This document shows, piece by piece, positions 11,501-24,153 of a stretch of DNA of 64,000 bases; position 1 is the first letter of the stretch, and each line of letters starts with the position of its first letter. The translations under genes were made by a program, and so were the position numbers. The notes beneath the pieces were generated by a model. It did not search any database. It was not told where the DNA came from and worked only from the letters and a program-made list of their open reading frames with translations. The DNA lies in NCBI GenBank assembly GCA_030848705.1, contig CM061245.1, forward strand, positions 61,096,006 to 61,160,005. Reading direction: 5' to 3'. Origin of the DNA: Heracleum sosnowskyi. Lineage: Eukaryota > Streptophyta > Magnoliopsida > Apiales > Apiaceae.

Positions 11501-13938
11501 TCTATAAACCCATAGGGTGAAACTACGAGAAAATATCAACAAAATGGCCCGCTTCAATTTTTCCCCATTTTCCTAGTACAGCTCCCTTTAGAGGTAAACG
11601 TAATCGGGCGTCCCCTGGTATCTGCTACGATTCAGGCACGGACAGCCCCAAATGAACTTTTCTGCAATTCTATAAACCCATAGGGTGAAACTACGAGAAA
11701 ATATCCACAAAATGGCCCGCTTCGATTTTTCCCCATTTTCCTTGTATACCTCCCTTTAGAGGTAAACATAATCGGGCGTCCCTGGTATCTGCTACGATTC
11801 AGGCACGGACAGCCCCAAATGAACTTTTCGGTAATTCTATAAACCCATAGGGTGAAACTACGAGAAAATATCCACAAAATGGGCGGCTTCAATTTTTCCC
11901 CATTTTCCTTGTATAGCTCCCTTTAGAGGTAAACGTAATCGGGCATCCCCTGGTATCTGCTACGATTCAGGCACGGACAGCCCCAAATGAACTTTTCTAC
12001 AATTCTATAAATCCATAGGGTGAAACTACGAGAAAATATCCACAAAATGGCCCGCTTCGATTTTTCCCCATTTTCCTTGTATAGCTGCCTTTAGAGGTAA
12101 ACGTAATCGGGCGTCCCCTGGTATCTGCTACGATTCAGGGACGGACAGCCCCAAATAAACTTTTCTGCAATTCTATAAACCCATAGGGTAAAACTACGAG
12201 AAAATATCCACAAAATGGCCCGCTTCAATTTTTCCCCATTTTCCTAGTATAGCTCCCTTTAGAGGTAAACGTAATCGGGCGTCCCCTGGTATCTGCTACG
12301 ATTCAAGCACGGACAGCCCCAAATGAACTTTTCTGCAATCCTATAAACCCATAGGGTGAAACTACGAGAAAATATCCACAAAATGGCCCGCTTCGATTTT
12401 TCCCCATTTTCCTTGTATACCTCCCTTTAGAGGTAAACGTAATCGGGCGTCCCCTGGTATCTGCTACGATTCAGGCACGGACAGACCCAAATGAACTTTT
12501 CTGCAATTCTATAAACCCATAGGGTGAAACTACGAGAAAATATCCACAAAATGGCCCGCTTCGATTTTTCCCCATTTTCCTTGTATACCTCCCTTTAGAG
12601 GTAAACGTAATCGGGCGTCCCCTGGTATCTGCTACGATTCAGGCACGGACAGCCCCAAATGAACTTTTCTGCAATTCTATAAACCCATAGGGTAAAACTA
12701 CGAGAAAATATCCACAAAATGGCCCGCTTCAATTTGTCCCCATTTTCCTAGTATAGCTCCCTTTAGAGGTAAACGTAATCGGGCGTCCCCTGGTATCTGC
12801 TACGATTCAGGCACGGACAGCCCCAATTGAACTTTTCTGCAATTCTATAAACCCATAGGTGAAACTACGAGAAAATATCCACAAAATGACCCTCTTCGAT
12901 TTTTCCCCATTTTCCTTGTATAGCTCCCTTTAGAGGTAAACGGAATCGGGCGTCCCCTGGTATCTGCTACGATTCAGGCACGGACAGCCCCAAATGAACT
13001 TTTCTGCAATTCTATAAACCCATAGGGTGAAACTACGAGAAAATATCAACAAAATGGCCCGCTTCAATTTTTCCCCATTTTCCTAGTATAGCTCCCTTTA
13101 GAGGTAAACGTAATCGGGCGTCCCCTGGTATCTGCCACGATTCAGGCACGGACAACCCCAAATGAACTTTTCTGCAATTCTATAAACCCATAAGGTGAAA
13201 CTACGAGAAAATATCCACAAAATGGCCCGCTTCGATTTTTCCCCATTTTCCTTGTATAGCTACCTTTAGAGGTAAACGTAATCGGGCGTCCCCTGGTATC
13301 TGCTACGATTCAGGCACGGACAGCCCCAAATAAACTTTTCTGCAATTCTATAAACCCATAGGGTAAAACTACGAGAAAATATCCACAAAATGGCCCGCTT
13401 CAATTTTTCCCCATTTTCCTAGTATAGCTCCCTTTAGAGGTAAACGTAATCGGGCGTCCCCTGGTATCTGCTACGATTCAAGCACGGACAGCCCCAAATG
13501 AACTTTTCTGCAATCCTATAAACCCATAAGGTGAAACTACGAGAAAATATCCACAAAATGGCCCGCTTCGATTTTTCCCCATTTTCCTTGTATAGCTCCC
13601 TTTAGAGGTAAACGTAATCGGGCGTCCCCTGGTATCTGCTACGATTCAGGCACGGACAGCCCCAAATGAACTTTTCTGCAATTCTATAAACCCATAGGGT
13701 AAAACTACGAAAAAATATCCACAAAATGGCCCCCTTCAATTTTTCCCCATTTTCCTTGGATAGCTCCCTTTAGAGGTAAACGTAATCGGGCGTCCCTGGA
13801 ATCTGCTACGATTCAGGCACGGACAGCCCCAAATGAACTTTTCTGCAATTCTATAAACCCATAGGGTGAAACTACGAGAAAATATCAACAAAATGGTCGG
13901 CTTCAATTTTTCCCCATTTTCCTAGTATAGCTCCCTTT
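8567..13938 (+). repeat. 32-monomer unit (5,372 bp), long version
   Basis: This unit is matched by the shorter unit 13939-17446. Its first ten monomers (8567-10245) correspond to 13939-15617 at an offset of 5,372 bp, with shared rare markers such as ggctaaaac, gaacgttttt, aaattacg, cggtaattc, acccgaaatg and cctgctatc. Its last eleven (12093-13938) correspond to 15618-17446. The eleven monomers between, 10246-12092, are absent from the second copy. One monomer, at 12765, is 167 bp through loss of one base in 'cccataggtg'. Confidence 0.85.
10246..12092 (+). repeat. Eleven-monomer shuffled insert inside the 32-monomer unit
   Basis: These monomers have no counterpart in the next unit and are built from local re-use of a few types. 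The rare cctagtacagc ending occurs at the ends of the monomers starting at 10078, 11086 and 11422. Each is followed by a cttcgat monomer ending ttgtatac (10246, 11254, 11590). The aaatcc/tctacaattc monomer occurs at 10582, 10918 and 11925 with different 3' halves each time (cttcgat, atcaaca with cttcaat, cttcgat). The cggtaattc form occurs at 10414, 11422 and 11758. This is a small zone of repeated dimer-scale duplication. Confidence 0.75.
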
Positions 13939-16900
13939 AGAGGTAAACGTAATCGGGTGTCCCCTGGTATCTGCTACGATTCAGGCACGGACAGACCCAA
14001 ATGAACTTTTCTGCAATTCTATAAACCCATAGGGTGAAACTACGAGAAAATATCCACAAAATGGCCCGCTTCGATTTTTCCCCATTTTCCTTGTATACCT
14101 CCCTTTAGAGGTAAACGTAATCGGGCGTCCCCTGGTATCTGCTACGATTCAGGCACGGACAGCCCCAAATGAACTTTTCTGCAATTCTATAAACCCATAG
14201 GCTAAAACTACGAGAAAATATCCACAAAATGGCCCGCTTCTATTTGTCCCCATTTTCCTAGTATAGCTCCCTTTAGAGGTAAACGTAATCGGGCGTCCCC
14301 TGGCATCTGCTACGATTCAGGCACGGACAGCCCCAAATGAACTTTTCTGCAATTCTATAAACCCATAAGGTGAAACTACGAGAAAATATCAACAAAATGG
14401 TCGGCTTCAATTTTTCCCCATTTTCCTAGTATAGCTCCCTTTAGAGGTAAACGTAATCGGGTGTCCCCTGGTATCTGCTACGATTCAGGCACGGACAGAC
14501 CCAAATGAACGTTTTTGCAATTCTATAAACCCATAGGGTGAAATTACGAGAAAATATCAACAAAATGGTCGGCTTCAATTTTTCCCCATTTTCCTAGTAT
14601 AGCTCCCTTTAGAGGTAAACGTAATCGGGTGTCCCCTGGTATCTGCTACGATTCAGGCACGGACAGACCCAAATGAACTTTTCTGCAATTCTATAAACCC
14701 ATAGGGTGAAACTACGAGAAAATATCCACAAAATGGCCCGCTTCGATTTTTCCCCATTTTCCTTGGATTGCTCCCTTTAGAGGTAAACATAATCGGGCGT
14801 CCCTGGTATCTGCTACGATTCAGGCACGGACAGCCCCAAATGAACTTTTCGGTAATTCTATAAACCCATAGGGTGAAACTACGAGAAAATATCCACAAAA
14901 TGGGCGGCTTCAATTTTTCCCCATTTTCCTTGTATAGCTCCCTTTAGAGGTAAACGTAATCGGGCATCCCCTGGTATCTGCTACGATTCAGGCACGGACA
15001 GCCCCAAATGAACTTTTCTACAATTCTATAAATCCATAGGGTGAAACTACGAGAAAATATCCACAAAATGGCCCGCTTCTATTTTTCCCCATTTTCCTTG
15101 TATAGCTCCCTTTAGAGGTAAACGTAATCGGGCATCCCCTGGTATCTGCTACGATTCAGGCACGGACAACCCGAAATGAACTTTTCTGCAATTGTATAAA
15201 CCCAAAGGGTGAAACTACGAGAAAATATCCACAAAATGGCCCGCTTCGATTTTTCCCCATTTTCCTTGTATAGCTCCCTTTAGAGGTAAACATAATCGGG
15301 CGTCCCCTGGTATCTGCTACGATTCAGGCACGGACAGCCCCAAATAAACTTTTCTGCAATTCTATAAACCCATAGGGTAAAACTACGAGAAAATATCCAC
15401 AAAATGGCCCGCTTCAATTTTTCCCCATTTTCCTAGTATAGCTCCCTTTAGAGGTAAACATAATCGGGCGTCCCCTGCTATCTGCTACGATTCAGGCACG
15501 GACAGACCCAAATGAACTTTTCTGCAATTCTATAAACCCATAGGGTGAAACTACGAGAAAATATCAACAAAATGGCCCGCTTCAATTTTTCCCCATTTTC
15601 CTAGTATAGCTCCCTTTAGAGGTAAACGTAATCGGGCGTCCCCTGGTATCTGCTACGATTCAGGGACGAACAGCCCCAAATAAACTTTTCTGCAATTCTA
15701 TAAACCCATAGGGTAAAACTACGAGAAAATATCCACAAAATGGCCCGCTTCAATTTTTCCCCATTTTCCTAGTATAGCTCCCTTTAGAGGTAAACGTAAT
15801 CGGGCGTCCCCTGGTATCTGCTACGATTCAAGCACGGACAGCCCCAAATGAACTTTTCTGCAATCCTATAAACCCATAGGGTGAAACTACGAGAAAATAT
15901 CCACAAAATGGCCCGCTTCGATTTTTCCCCATTTTCCTTGTATACCTCCCTTTAGAGGTAAACGTAATCGGGACGATTCAGGCACGGACAGACCCAAATG
16001 AACTTTTCTGCAATTCTATAAACCCATAGGGTGAAACTACGAGAAAATATCCACAAAATGGCCCGCTTCGATTTTTCCCCATTTTCCTTGTATACCTCCC
16101 TTTAGAGGTAAACGTAATCGGGCGTCCCCTGGTATCTGCTACGATTCAGGCACGGACAGCCCCAAATGAACTTTTCTGCAATTCTATAAACCCATAGGGT
16201 AAAACTACGAGAAAATATCCACAAAATGGCCCGCTTCAATTTGTCCCCATTTTCCTAGTATAGCTCCCTTTAGAGGTAAACGTAATCGGGCGTCCCCTGG
16301 TATCTGCTACGATTCAGGCACGGACAGCCCCAATTGAACTTTTCTGCAATTCTATAAACCCATAAGGTGAAACTACGAGAAAATATCCACAAAATGACCC
16401 TCTTCGATTTTTCCCCATTTTCCTTGTATAGCTCCCTTTAGAGGTAAACGGAATCGGGCGTCCCCTGGTATCTGCTACGATTCAGGCACGGACAGCCCCA
16501 AATGAACTTTTCTGCAATTCTATAAACCCATAGGGTGAAACTACGAGAAAATATCAACAAAATGGCCCGCTTCAATTTTTCCCCATTTTCCTAGTATAGC
16601 TCCCTTTAGACGTAAACGTAATCGGGCGTCCCCTGGTATCTGCCACGATTCAGGCACGGACAACCCCAAATGAACTTTTCTGCAATTCTATAAACCCATA
16701 AGGTGAAACTACGAGAAAATATCCACAAAATGGCCCGCTTCGATTTTTCCCCATTTTCCTTGTATAGCTGCCTTTAGAGGTAAACGTAATCGGGCGTCCC
16801 CTGGTATCTGCTACGATTCAGGCACGGACAGCCCCAAATAAACTTTTCTGCAATTCTATAAACCCATAGGGTAAAACTACGAGAAAATATCCACAAAATG

Positions 16901-17446
16901 GCCCGCTTCAATTTTTCCCCATTTTCCTAGTATAGCTCCCTTTAGAGGTAAACGTAATCGGGCGTCCCCTGGTATCTGCTACGATTCAAGCACGGACAGC
17001 CCCAAATGAACTTTTCTGCAATCCTATAAACCCATAAGGTGAAACTACGAGAAAATATCCACAAAATGGCCCGCTTCGATTTTTCCCCATTTTCCTTGTA
17101 TAGCTCCCTTTAGAGGTAAACGTAATCGGGCGTCCCCTGGTATCTGCTACGATTCAGGCACGGACAGCCCCAAATGAACTTTTCTGCAATTCTATAAACC
17201 CATAGGGTAAAACTACGAAAAAATATCCACAAAATGGCCCCCTTCAATTTTTCCCCATTTTCCTTGGATAGCTCCCTTTAGAGGTAAACGTAATCGGGCG
17301 TCCCTGGAATCTGCTACGATTCAGGCACGGACAGCCCCAAATGAACTTTTCTGCAATTCTATAAACCCATAGGGTGAAACTACGAGAAAATATCCACAAA
17401 ATGGGCGGCTTCAATTTTTCCCCATTTTCCTAGTATAGCTCCCTTT
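13939..17446 (+). repeat. 21-monomer unit, short version of the preceding unit
   Basis: The first ten monomers copy 8567-10245 and the next eleven copy 12093-13938, so the unit equals the preceding one minus 10246-12092. The join lies between the monomers at 15450 (cctgctatc) and 15618 (cagggacg, aataaac). It carries a 150-bp truncated monomer at 15954, and the monomer at 16608 begins 'agacgtaaac'. The last monomer, at 17280, shares the three-C 'gtccctggaatc' start with its partner at 13772 but has gggcggc in place of tcggc. Confidence 0.85.
15954..16103 (+). repeat. Truncated 150-bp monomer (18-bp deletion)
   Basis: The sequence runs 'aatcgggacgattcagg', so the 18 bases normally between cggg and acgatt (about monomer bases 20-37) are missing. 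The matching monomer at 12429 is intact, so the loss occurred after that unit was duplicated. I see no microhomology at the break. It is the only monomer this short in the window. Confidence 0.95.
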
Positions 17447-18285
17447 AGAGGTAAACGTAATCGGGTGTCCCCTGGTATCTGCTACGATTCAGGCACGGAC
17501 AACCCCAAATGAACTTTTCTGCAATTCTATAAACCCATAGGGTAAAACTACGAGAAAATATCCACAAAATGGCCTGCTTCAATTTTTCCCCATTTTCCTA
17601 GTATAGCTCCCTTTAGAAGTAAACGTAATCGGGCGTCCCCTGGTATCTGCTACGATTCAAGCACGGACAGCCCCAAATGAACTTTTCTGCAATTCTATAA
17701 ACTCATAAGGTGAAACTACGAGAAAATATCCACAAAATGGCCCGCTTCGATTTTTCCCCATTTTCCTTGTATAGCTCCCTTTAGAGGTAAACGTAATCGG
17801 GCGTCCCCTGGTATCTGCTACGATTCAGGCAGGGACAGCCCCAAATGAACTTTTCTGCAATTCTATAAACCCATAGGGTAAAACTACGAGAAAATATCCA
17901 CAAAATGGCCTTCTTCAATTTTTCCCCATTTTCCTTGGATAGCTCCCTTTAGAGGTAAACGTAATCGGGCGTCCCTGGTATCTGCTACGATTCAGGCACG
18001 GACAGCCCCAAATGAACTTTTCTGCAATTCTATAAACCCATAGGGTGAAACTACGAGAAAATATCCACAAAATGGGCGACTTCAATTTTTCCCCATTTTC
18101 CTTGTATAGCTCCCTTTAGAGGTAAACGTAATCGGGCATCCCCTGGTATCTGCTACGATTCAGGCACGTACAGCCCCAAATGAACTTTTCTGCAATTCTA
18201 TAAATCCATAGGGTGAAACTACGAGAAAATATCCACAAAATGGCCCGCTTCAATTTGTCCCCATTTTCCTAGTATAGCTCCCTTT
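16944..18285 (+). repeat. 8-monomer HOR, copy 1 (1,342 bp)
   Basis: Eight monomers in order: caagcac with aatccta (16944), gggtaaaa with ccccttc and ttggata (17112), three-C gtccctggaatc with gggcggc (17280), cgggtg (17447), agaagtaaac (17615), ggcaggg with cttcttc and ttggata (17783), three-C gtccctggtatc with gggcgac (17951), and catcccc with aaatcc (18118). The two three-C monomers are 167 bp, giving 1,342 bp. The first three monomers also form the tail of the 21-monomer unit, so the two families are spliced together here. Confidence 0.88.
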
Positions 18286-19627
18286 AGAGGTAAACGTAAT
18301 CGGGCGTCCCCTGGTATCTGCTACGATTCAAGCACGGACAGCCCCAAATGAACTTTTCTGCAATCCTATAAACCCATAAGGTGAAACTACGAGAAAATAT
18401 CCACAAAATGGCCCGCTTCGATTTTTCCCCATTTTCCTTGTATAGCTCCCTTTAGAGGTAAACGTAATCGGGCGTCCCCTGGTATCTGCTACGATTCAGG
18501 CACGGACAGCCCCAAATAAACTTTTCTGCAATTCTATAAACCCATAGGGTAAAACTACGAGAAAATATCCACAAAATGGCCCCCTTCAATTTTTCCCCAT
18601 TTTCCTTGGATAGCTCCCTTTAGAGGTAAACGTAATCGGGCGTCCCTGGAATCCGCTACGATTCAGGCACGGACAGCCCCAAATGAACTTTTCTGCAATT
18701 CTATAAACCCATAGGGTGAAACTACGAGAAAATATCCACAAAATGGGCGGCTTCATTTTTTCCCCATTTTCCTAGTATAGCTCCCTTTAGAGGTAAACGT
18801 AATCGGGTGTCCCCTGGTATCTGCTACGATTCAGGCACGGACAGCCCCAAATGAACTTTTCTGCAATTCTATAAACCCATAGGGTAAAACTACGAGAAAA
18901 TATCCACAAAATGGCCCGCTTCAATTTTTCCCCATTTTCCTAGTATAGCTCCCTTTAGAAGTAAACGTAATCGTGCGTCCCCAGGTATCTGCTACGATTC
19001 AAGCACGGACAGCCCCAAATGAACTTTTCTGCAATTCTATAAACCCATAAGGTGAAACTACGAGAAAATATCCACAAAATGGCCCGCTTCGATTTTTCCC
19101 CATTTTCCTTGTATAGCTCCCTTTAGAGGTAAACGTAATCGGGCGTCCCCCGGTATCTGCTACGATTCAGGCAGGGACAGCCCCAAATGAACTTTTCTGC
19201 AATTCTATAAACCTATAGGGTAAAACTACGAGAAAATATCCACAAAATGGCCTTCTTCAATTTTTCCCCATTTTCCTTGGATAGCTCCCTTTAGAGGTAA
19301 ACGTAATCGGGCGTCCCTGGTATCTGCTACGATTCAGGCACGGACAGCCCCAAATGAACTTTTCTGCAATTCTATAAACCCATAGGGTGAAACTACGAGA
19401 AAATATCCACAAAATGGGCGACTTCAATTTTTCCCCATTTTCCTTGTATAGCTCCCTTTAGAGGTAAACGTAATCGGGCATCCCCTGGTATCTGCTACGA
19501 TTCAGGCACGGACAGCCCCAAATGAACTTTTCTGCAATTCTATAAATCCATAGGGTGAAACTACGAGAAAATATCCACAAAATGGCCCGCTTCGATTTTT
19601 CCCCATTTTCCTAGTATAGCTCCCTTT
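18286..19627 (+). repeat. 8-monomer HOR, copy 2 (1,342 bp)
   Basis: The same eight types as 16944-18285 in the same order, offset 1,342 bp: 18286, 18454, 18622, 18789, 18957, 19125, 19293 and 19460. Private changes are gtccctggaatcc and a cttcattttttc tract at 18622, 'tcgtgcg' with 'ccagg' at 18957, and 'aacctataggg' at 19125. From 18454 onward this copy is also the beginning of the 17-monomer unit, which shows how the larger unit arose by adding monomers to the 8-monomer block. Confidence 0.88.
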
Positions 19628-21303
19628 AGAGGTAAACGTAATCGGGCGTCCCCTGGTATCTGCTACGATTCAGGCACGGACAGCCCCAAATGAACTTTTC
19701 TGCAATTCTATAAACCCATAGGGTGAAATTACGAGAAAATATCCACAAAATGGGCGGCTTCAATTTTTCCCCATTTTCCTAGTATAGCTCCCTTTAGAGG
19801 TAAACGTAATCGGGTGTCCCCTGGTATCTGCTACGATTCAGGCACGGACAACCCCAAATGAACTTTTCTGCAATTGTATAAACCCAAAGGGTGAAACTAC
19901 GAGAAAATATCCACAAAATGGCCCGCTTCGATTTTTCCCCATTTTCCTTGTATAGCTCACTTTAGAGGTAAACATAATCGGGCGTCCCCTGGTATCTGCT
20001 ACGATTCAGGCACGGACAGCCCCAAATAAACTTTTCTGCAATTCTATAAACCCATAGGGTAAAACTACGAGAAAATATCCACAAAATGGCCCGCTTCAAT
20101 TTTTCCCCATTTTCCTAGTATAGCTCCCTGTAGAGGTAAACGTAATCGGGCGTCCCCTGGTATCTGCTACGATTCAGGCACGGACAGCCCCAAATGAACT
20201 TTTCTGCAATTCTATAAACCCATAGGGTGAAACTACGAGAAAATATCCACAAAATGGCCCGCTTCGATTTTTCTCCATTTTCCTTGTATACCTCCCTTTA
20301 GAGGTAAACGTAATCGGGCGTCCCCTGGTATCTGCTACGATTCAGGCACGGACAGCCCCAAATGAACTTTTCTGCAATTCTATAAACCCATAGGCTAAAA
20401 CTACGAGAAAATATCCACAAAATGGCCCGCTTCTATTTGTCCCCATTTTCCTAGTATAGCTCCCTTTAGAGGTAAACGTAATCGGGCGTCCCCTGGCATC
20501 TGCTACGATTCAGGCACGGACAGCCCCAAATGAACTTTTCTGCAATTCTATAAACCCATAAGGTGAAACTACGAGAAAATATCAACAAAATGGTCGGCTT
20601 CAATTTTTCCCCATTTTCCTAGTATAGCTCCCTTTAGAGGTAAACGTAATCGGGTGTCCCCTGGTATCTGCTACGATTCAGGCACGGACAGACCCAAATG
20701 AACTTTTCTGCAATTCTATAAACCCATAGGGTGAAACTACGAGAAAATATCAACAAAATGGTCGGCTTCAATTTTTCCCCATTTTCCTAGTATAGCTCTC
20801 TTTAGAGGTAAACGTAATCGGGTGTCCCCTGGTATCTGCTACGATTCAGGCACGGACAGACCCAAATGAACTTTTCTGCAATTCTATAAACCCATAGGGT
20901 GAAACTACGAGAAAATATCCACAAAATGGCCCGCTTCGATTTTTCCCCATTTTCCTTGTATACCTCCCTTTAGAGGTAAACGTAATCGGGCGTCCCCTGG
21001 TATCTGCTACGATTCAGGCACGGACAGCCCCAAATGAACTTTTCTGCAATTCTATAAACCAATAGTAACTACGAGAAAATATCCACAAAATGGCCCGCTT
21101 CTATTTGTCCCCATTTTCCTAGTATAGCTCCCTTTAGAGGTAAACGTAATCGGGCGTCCCCCGGTATCTGCTACGATTCAGGCACGGACAACCCCAAATG
21201 AACTTTTCTGCAATTCTATAAACCCATAAGGTGAAACTACGAGAAAATATCCACAAAATGGCCCGCTTCGATTTTTCCCCATTTTCCTTGTATAGCTCCC
21301 TTT
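18454..21303 (+). repeat. 17-monomer HOR, copy 1 (2,850 bp)
   Basis: Seventeen monomers: seven from the 8-monomer cassette (18454-19627), then aaattacg (19628), cccaaagg with gctcac (19796), acataat with aataaac and ctgtagag (19964), tttctcc (20132), ggctaaaac (20300), ggcatct (20468), cgggtg ending gctctc (20636), cgggtg with ttgtatacc (20804), the 164-bp aatagtaac form (20972) and gtcccccgg with acaacccc (21136). The length is 17 x 168 minus 2 for two three-C monomers and minus 4 for the 164-bp one. 'tcgtgcg' recurs from 18971 to 21821, exactly 2,850 bp. Confidence 0.93.
20972..21135 (+). repeat. 164-bp monomer with 4-bp deletion, HOR landmark
   Basis: In place of 'cccatagggtgaaactacg' the sequence reads 'ccaatagtaactacg', a net loss of four bases that removes the ACCC-ATA-GGGT dyad. 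The same allele is found at 23822, 26170, 28686, 31202, 33718 and 36402 and nowhere else in the window. It therefore marks one site in each 17-, 15- and 16-monomer unit and shows that these three families share an ancestor. Spacings are 2,850, 2,348, 2,516, 2,516, 2,516 and 2,684 bp. Confidence 0.95.
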
Positions 21304-24153
21304 AGAGGTAAACGTAATCGGGCGTCCCCTGGTATCTGCTACGATTCAGGCACGGACAGCCCCAAATAAACTTTTCTGCAATTCTATAAACCCATAGGGT
21401 AAAACTACGAGAAAATATCCACAAAATGGCCCCCTTCAATTTTTCCCCATTTTCCTTGGATAGCTCCCTTTAGAGGTAAACGTAATCGGGCGTCCCTGGA
21501 ATCCGCTACGATTCAGGCACGGACAGCCCCAAATGAACTTTTCTGCAATTCTATAAACCCATAGGGTGAAACTACGAGAAAATATCCACAAAATGGGCGG
21601 CTTCATTTTTTCCCCATTTTCCTAGTATAGCTCCCTTTAGAGGTAAACGTAATCGGGTGTCCCCTGGTATCTGCTACGATTCAGGCACGGACAGCCCCAA
21701 ATGAACTTTTCTGCAATTCTATAAACCCATAGGGTAAAACTACGAGAAAATATCCACAAAATGGCCCGCTTCAATTTTTCCCCATTTTCCTAGTATAGCT
21801 CCCTTTAGAAGTAAACGTAATCGTGCGTCCCCAGGTATCTGCTACGATTCAAGCACGGACAGCCCCAAATGAACTTTTCTGCAATTCTATAAACCCATAA
21901 GGTGAAACTACGAGAAAATATCCACAAAATGGCCCGCTTCGATTTTTCCCCATTTTCCTTGTATAGCTCCCTTTAGAGGTAAACGTAATCGGGCGTCCGC
22001 CGGTATCTGCTACGATTCAGGCAGGGACAGCCCCAAATGAACTTTTCTGCAATTCTATAAACCTATAGGGTAAAACTACGAGAAAATATCCACAAAATGG
22101 CCTTCTTCAATTTTTCCCCATTTTCCTTGGATAGCTCCCTTTAGAGGTAAACGTAATCGGGCGTCCCTGGTATCTGCTATGATTCAGGCACGGACAGCCC
22201 CAAATGAACTTTTCTGCAATTCTATAAACCCATAGGGTGAAACTACGAGAAAATATCCACAAAATGGGCGACTTCAATTTTTCCCCATTTTCCTTGTATA
22301 GCTCCCTTTAGAGGTAAACGTAATCGGGCATCCCCTGGTATCTGCTACGATTCAGGCACGGACAGCCCCAAATGAACTTTTCTGCAATTCTATAAATCCA
22401 TAGGGTGAAACTACGAGAAAATATCCACAAAATGGCCCGCTTCGATTTTTCCCCATTTTCCTAGTATAGCTCCCTTTAGAGGTAAACGTAATCGGGCGTC
22501 CCCTGGTATCTGCTACGATTCAGGCACGGACAGCCCCAAATGAACTTTTCTGCAATTCTATAAACCCATAGGGTGAAATTACGAGAAAATATCCACAAAA
22601 TGGGCGGCTTCAATTTTTCCCCATTTTCCTAGTATAGCTCCCTTTAGAGGTAAACGTAATCGGGTGTCCCCTGGTATCTGCTACGATTCAGGCACGGACA
22701 ACCCCAAATGAACTTTTCTGCAATTGTATAAACCCAAAGGGTGAAACTACGAGAAAATATCCACAAAATGGCCCGCTTCGATTTTTCCCCATTTTCCTTG
22801 TATAGCTCACTTTAGAGGTAAACATAATCGGGCGTCCCCTGGTATCTGCTACGATTCAGGCACGGACAGCCCCAAATAAACTTTTCTGCAATTCTATAAA
22901 CCCATAGGGTAAAACTACGAGAAAATATCCACAAAATGGCCCGCTTCAATTTTTCCCCATTTTCCTAGTATAGCTCCCTGTAGAGGTAAACGTAATCGGG
23001 CGTCCCCTGGTATCTGCTACGATTCAGGCACGGACAGCCCCAAATGAACTTTTCTGCAATTCTATAAACCCATAGGGTGAAACTACGAGAAAATATCCAC
23101 AAAATGGCCCGCTTCGATTTTTCTCCATTTTCCTTGTATACCTCCCTTTAGAGGTAAACGTAATCGGGCGTCCCCTGGTATCTGCTACGATTCAGGCACG
23201 GACAGCCCCAAATGAACTTTTCTGCAATTCTATAAACCCATAGGCTAAAACTACGAGAAAATATCCACAAAATGGCCCGCTTCTATTTGTCCCCATTTTC
23301 CTAGTATAGCTCCCTTTAGAGGTAAACGTAATCGGGCGTCCCCTGGCATCTGCTACGATTCAGGCACGGACAGCCCCAAATGAACTTTTCTGCAATTCTA
23401 TAAACCCATAAGGTGAAACTACGAGAAAATATCAACAAAATGGTCGGCTTCAATTTTTCCCCATTTTCCTAGTATAGCTCCCTTTAGAGGTAAACGTAAT
23501 CGGGTGTCCCCTGGTATCTGCTACGATTCAGGCACGGACAGACCCAAATGAACTTTTCTGCAATTCTATAAACCCATAGGGTGAAACTACGAGAAAATAT
23601 CAACAAAATGGTCGGCTTCAATTTTTCCCCATTTTCCTAGTATAGCTCTCTTTAGAGGTAAACGTAATCGGGTGTCCCCTGGTATCTGCTACGATTCAGG
23701 CACGGACAGACCCAAATGAACTTTTCTGCAATTCTATAAACCCATAGGGTGAAACTACGAGAAAATATCCACAAAATGGCCCGCTTCGATTTTTCCCCAT
23801 TTTCCTTGTATACCTCCCTTTAGAGGTAAACGTAATCGGGCGTCCCCTGGTATCTGCTACGATTCAGGCACGGACAGCCCCAAATGAACTTTTCTGCAAT
23901 TCTATAAACCAATAGTAACTACGAGAAAATATCCACAAAATGGCCCGCTTCTATTTGTCCCCATTTTCCTAGTATAGCTCCCTTTAGAGGTAAACGTAAT
24001 CGGGCGTCCCCCGGTATCTGCTACGATTCAGGCACGGACAACCCCAAATGAACTTTTCTGCAATTCTATAAACCCATAAGGTGAAACTACGAGAAAATAT
24101 CCACAAAATGGCCCGCTTCGATTTTTCCCCATTTTCCTTGTATAGCTCCCTTT
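21304..24153 (+). repeat. 17-monomer HOR, copy 2 (2,850 bp)
   Basis: This copy repeats all seventeen types of 18454-21303 at an offset of 2,850 bp, including private changes such as tcgtgcg with ccagg (21807 monomer), cttcattttttc and the aatagtaac deletion (21061 and 23911). The few differences include gtccgccgg against gtcccccgg near 21998 and 'gctatgatt' near 22178. Such similarity over 2.8 kb points to a recent duplication. Confidence 0.93.
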
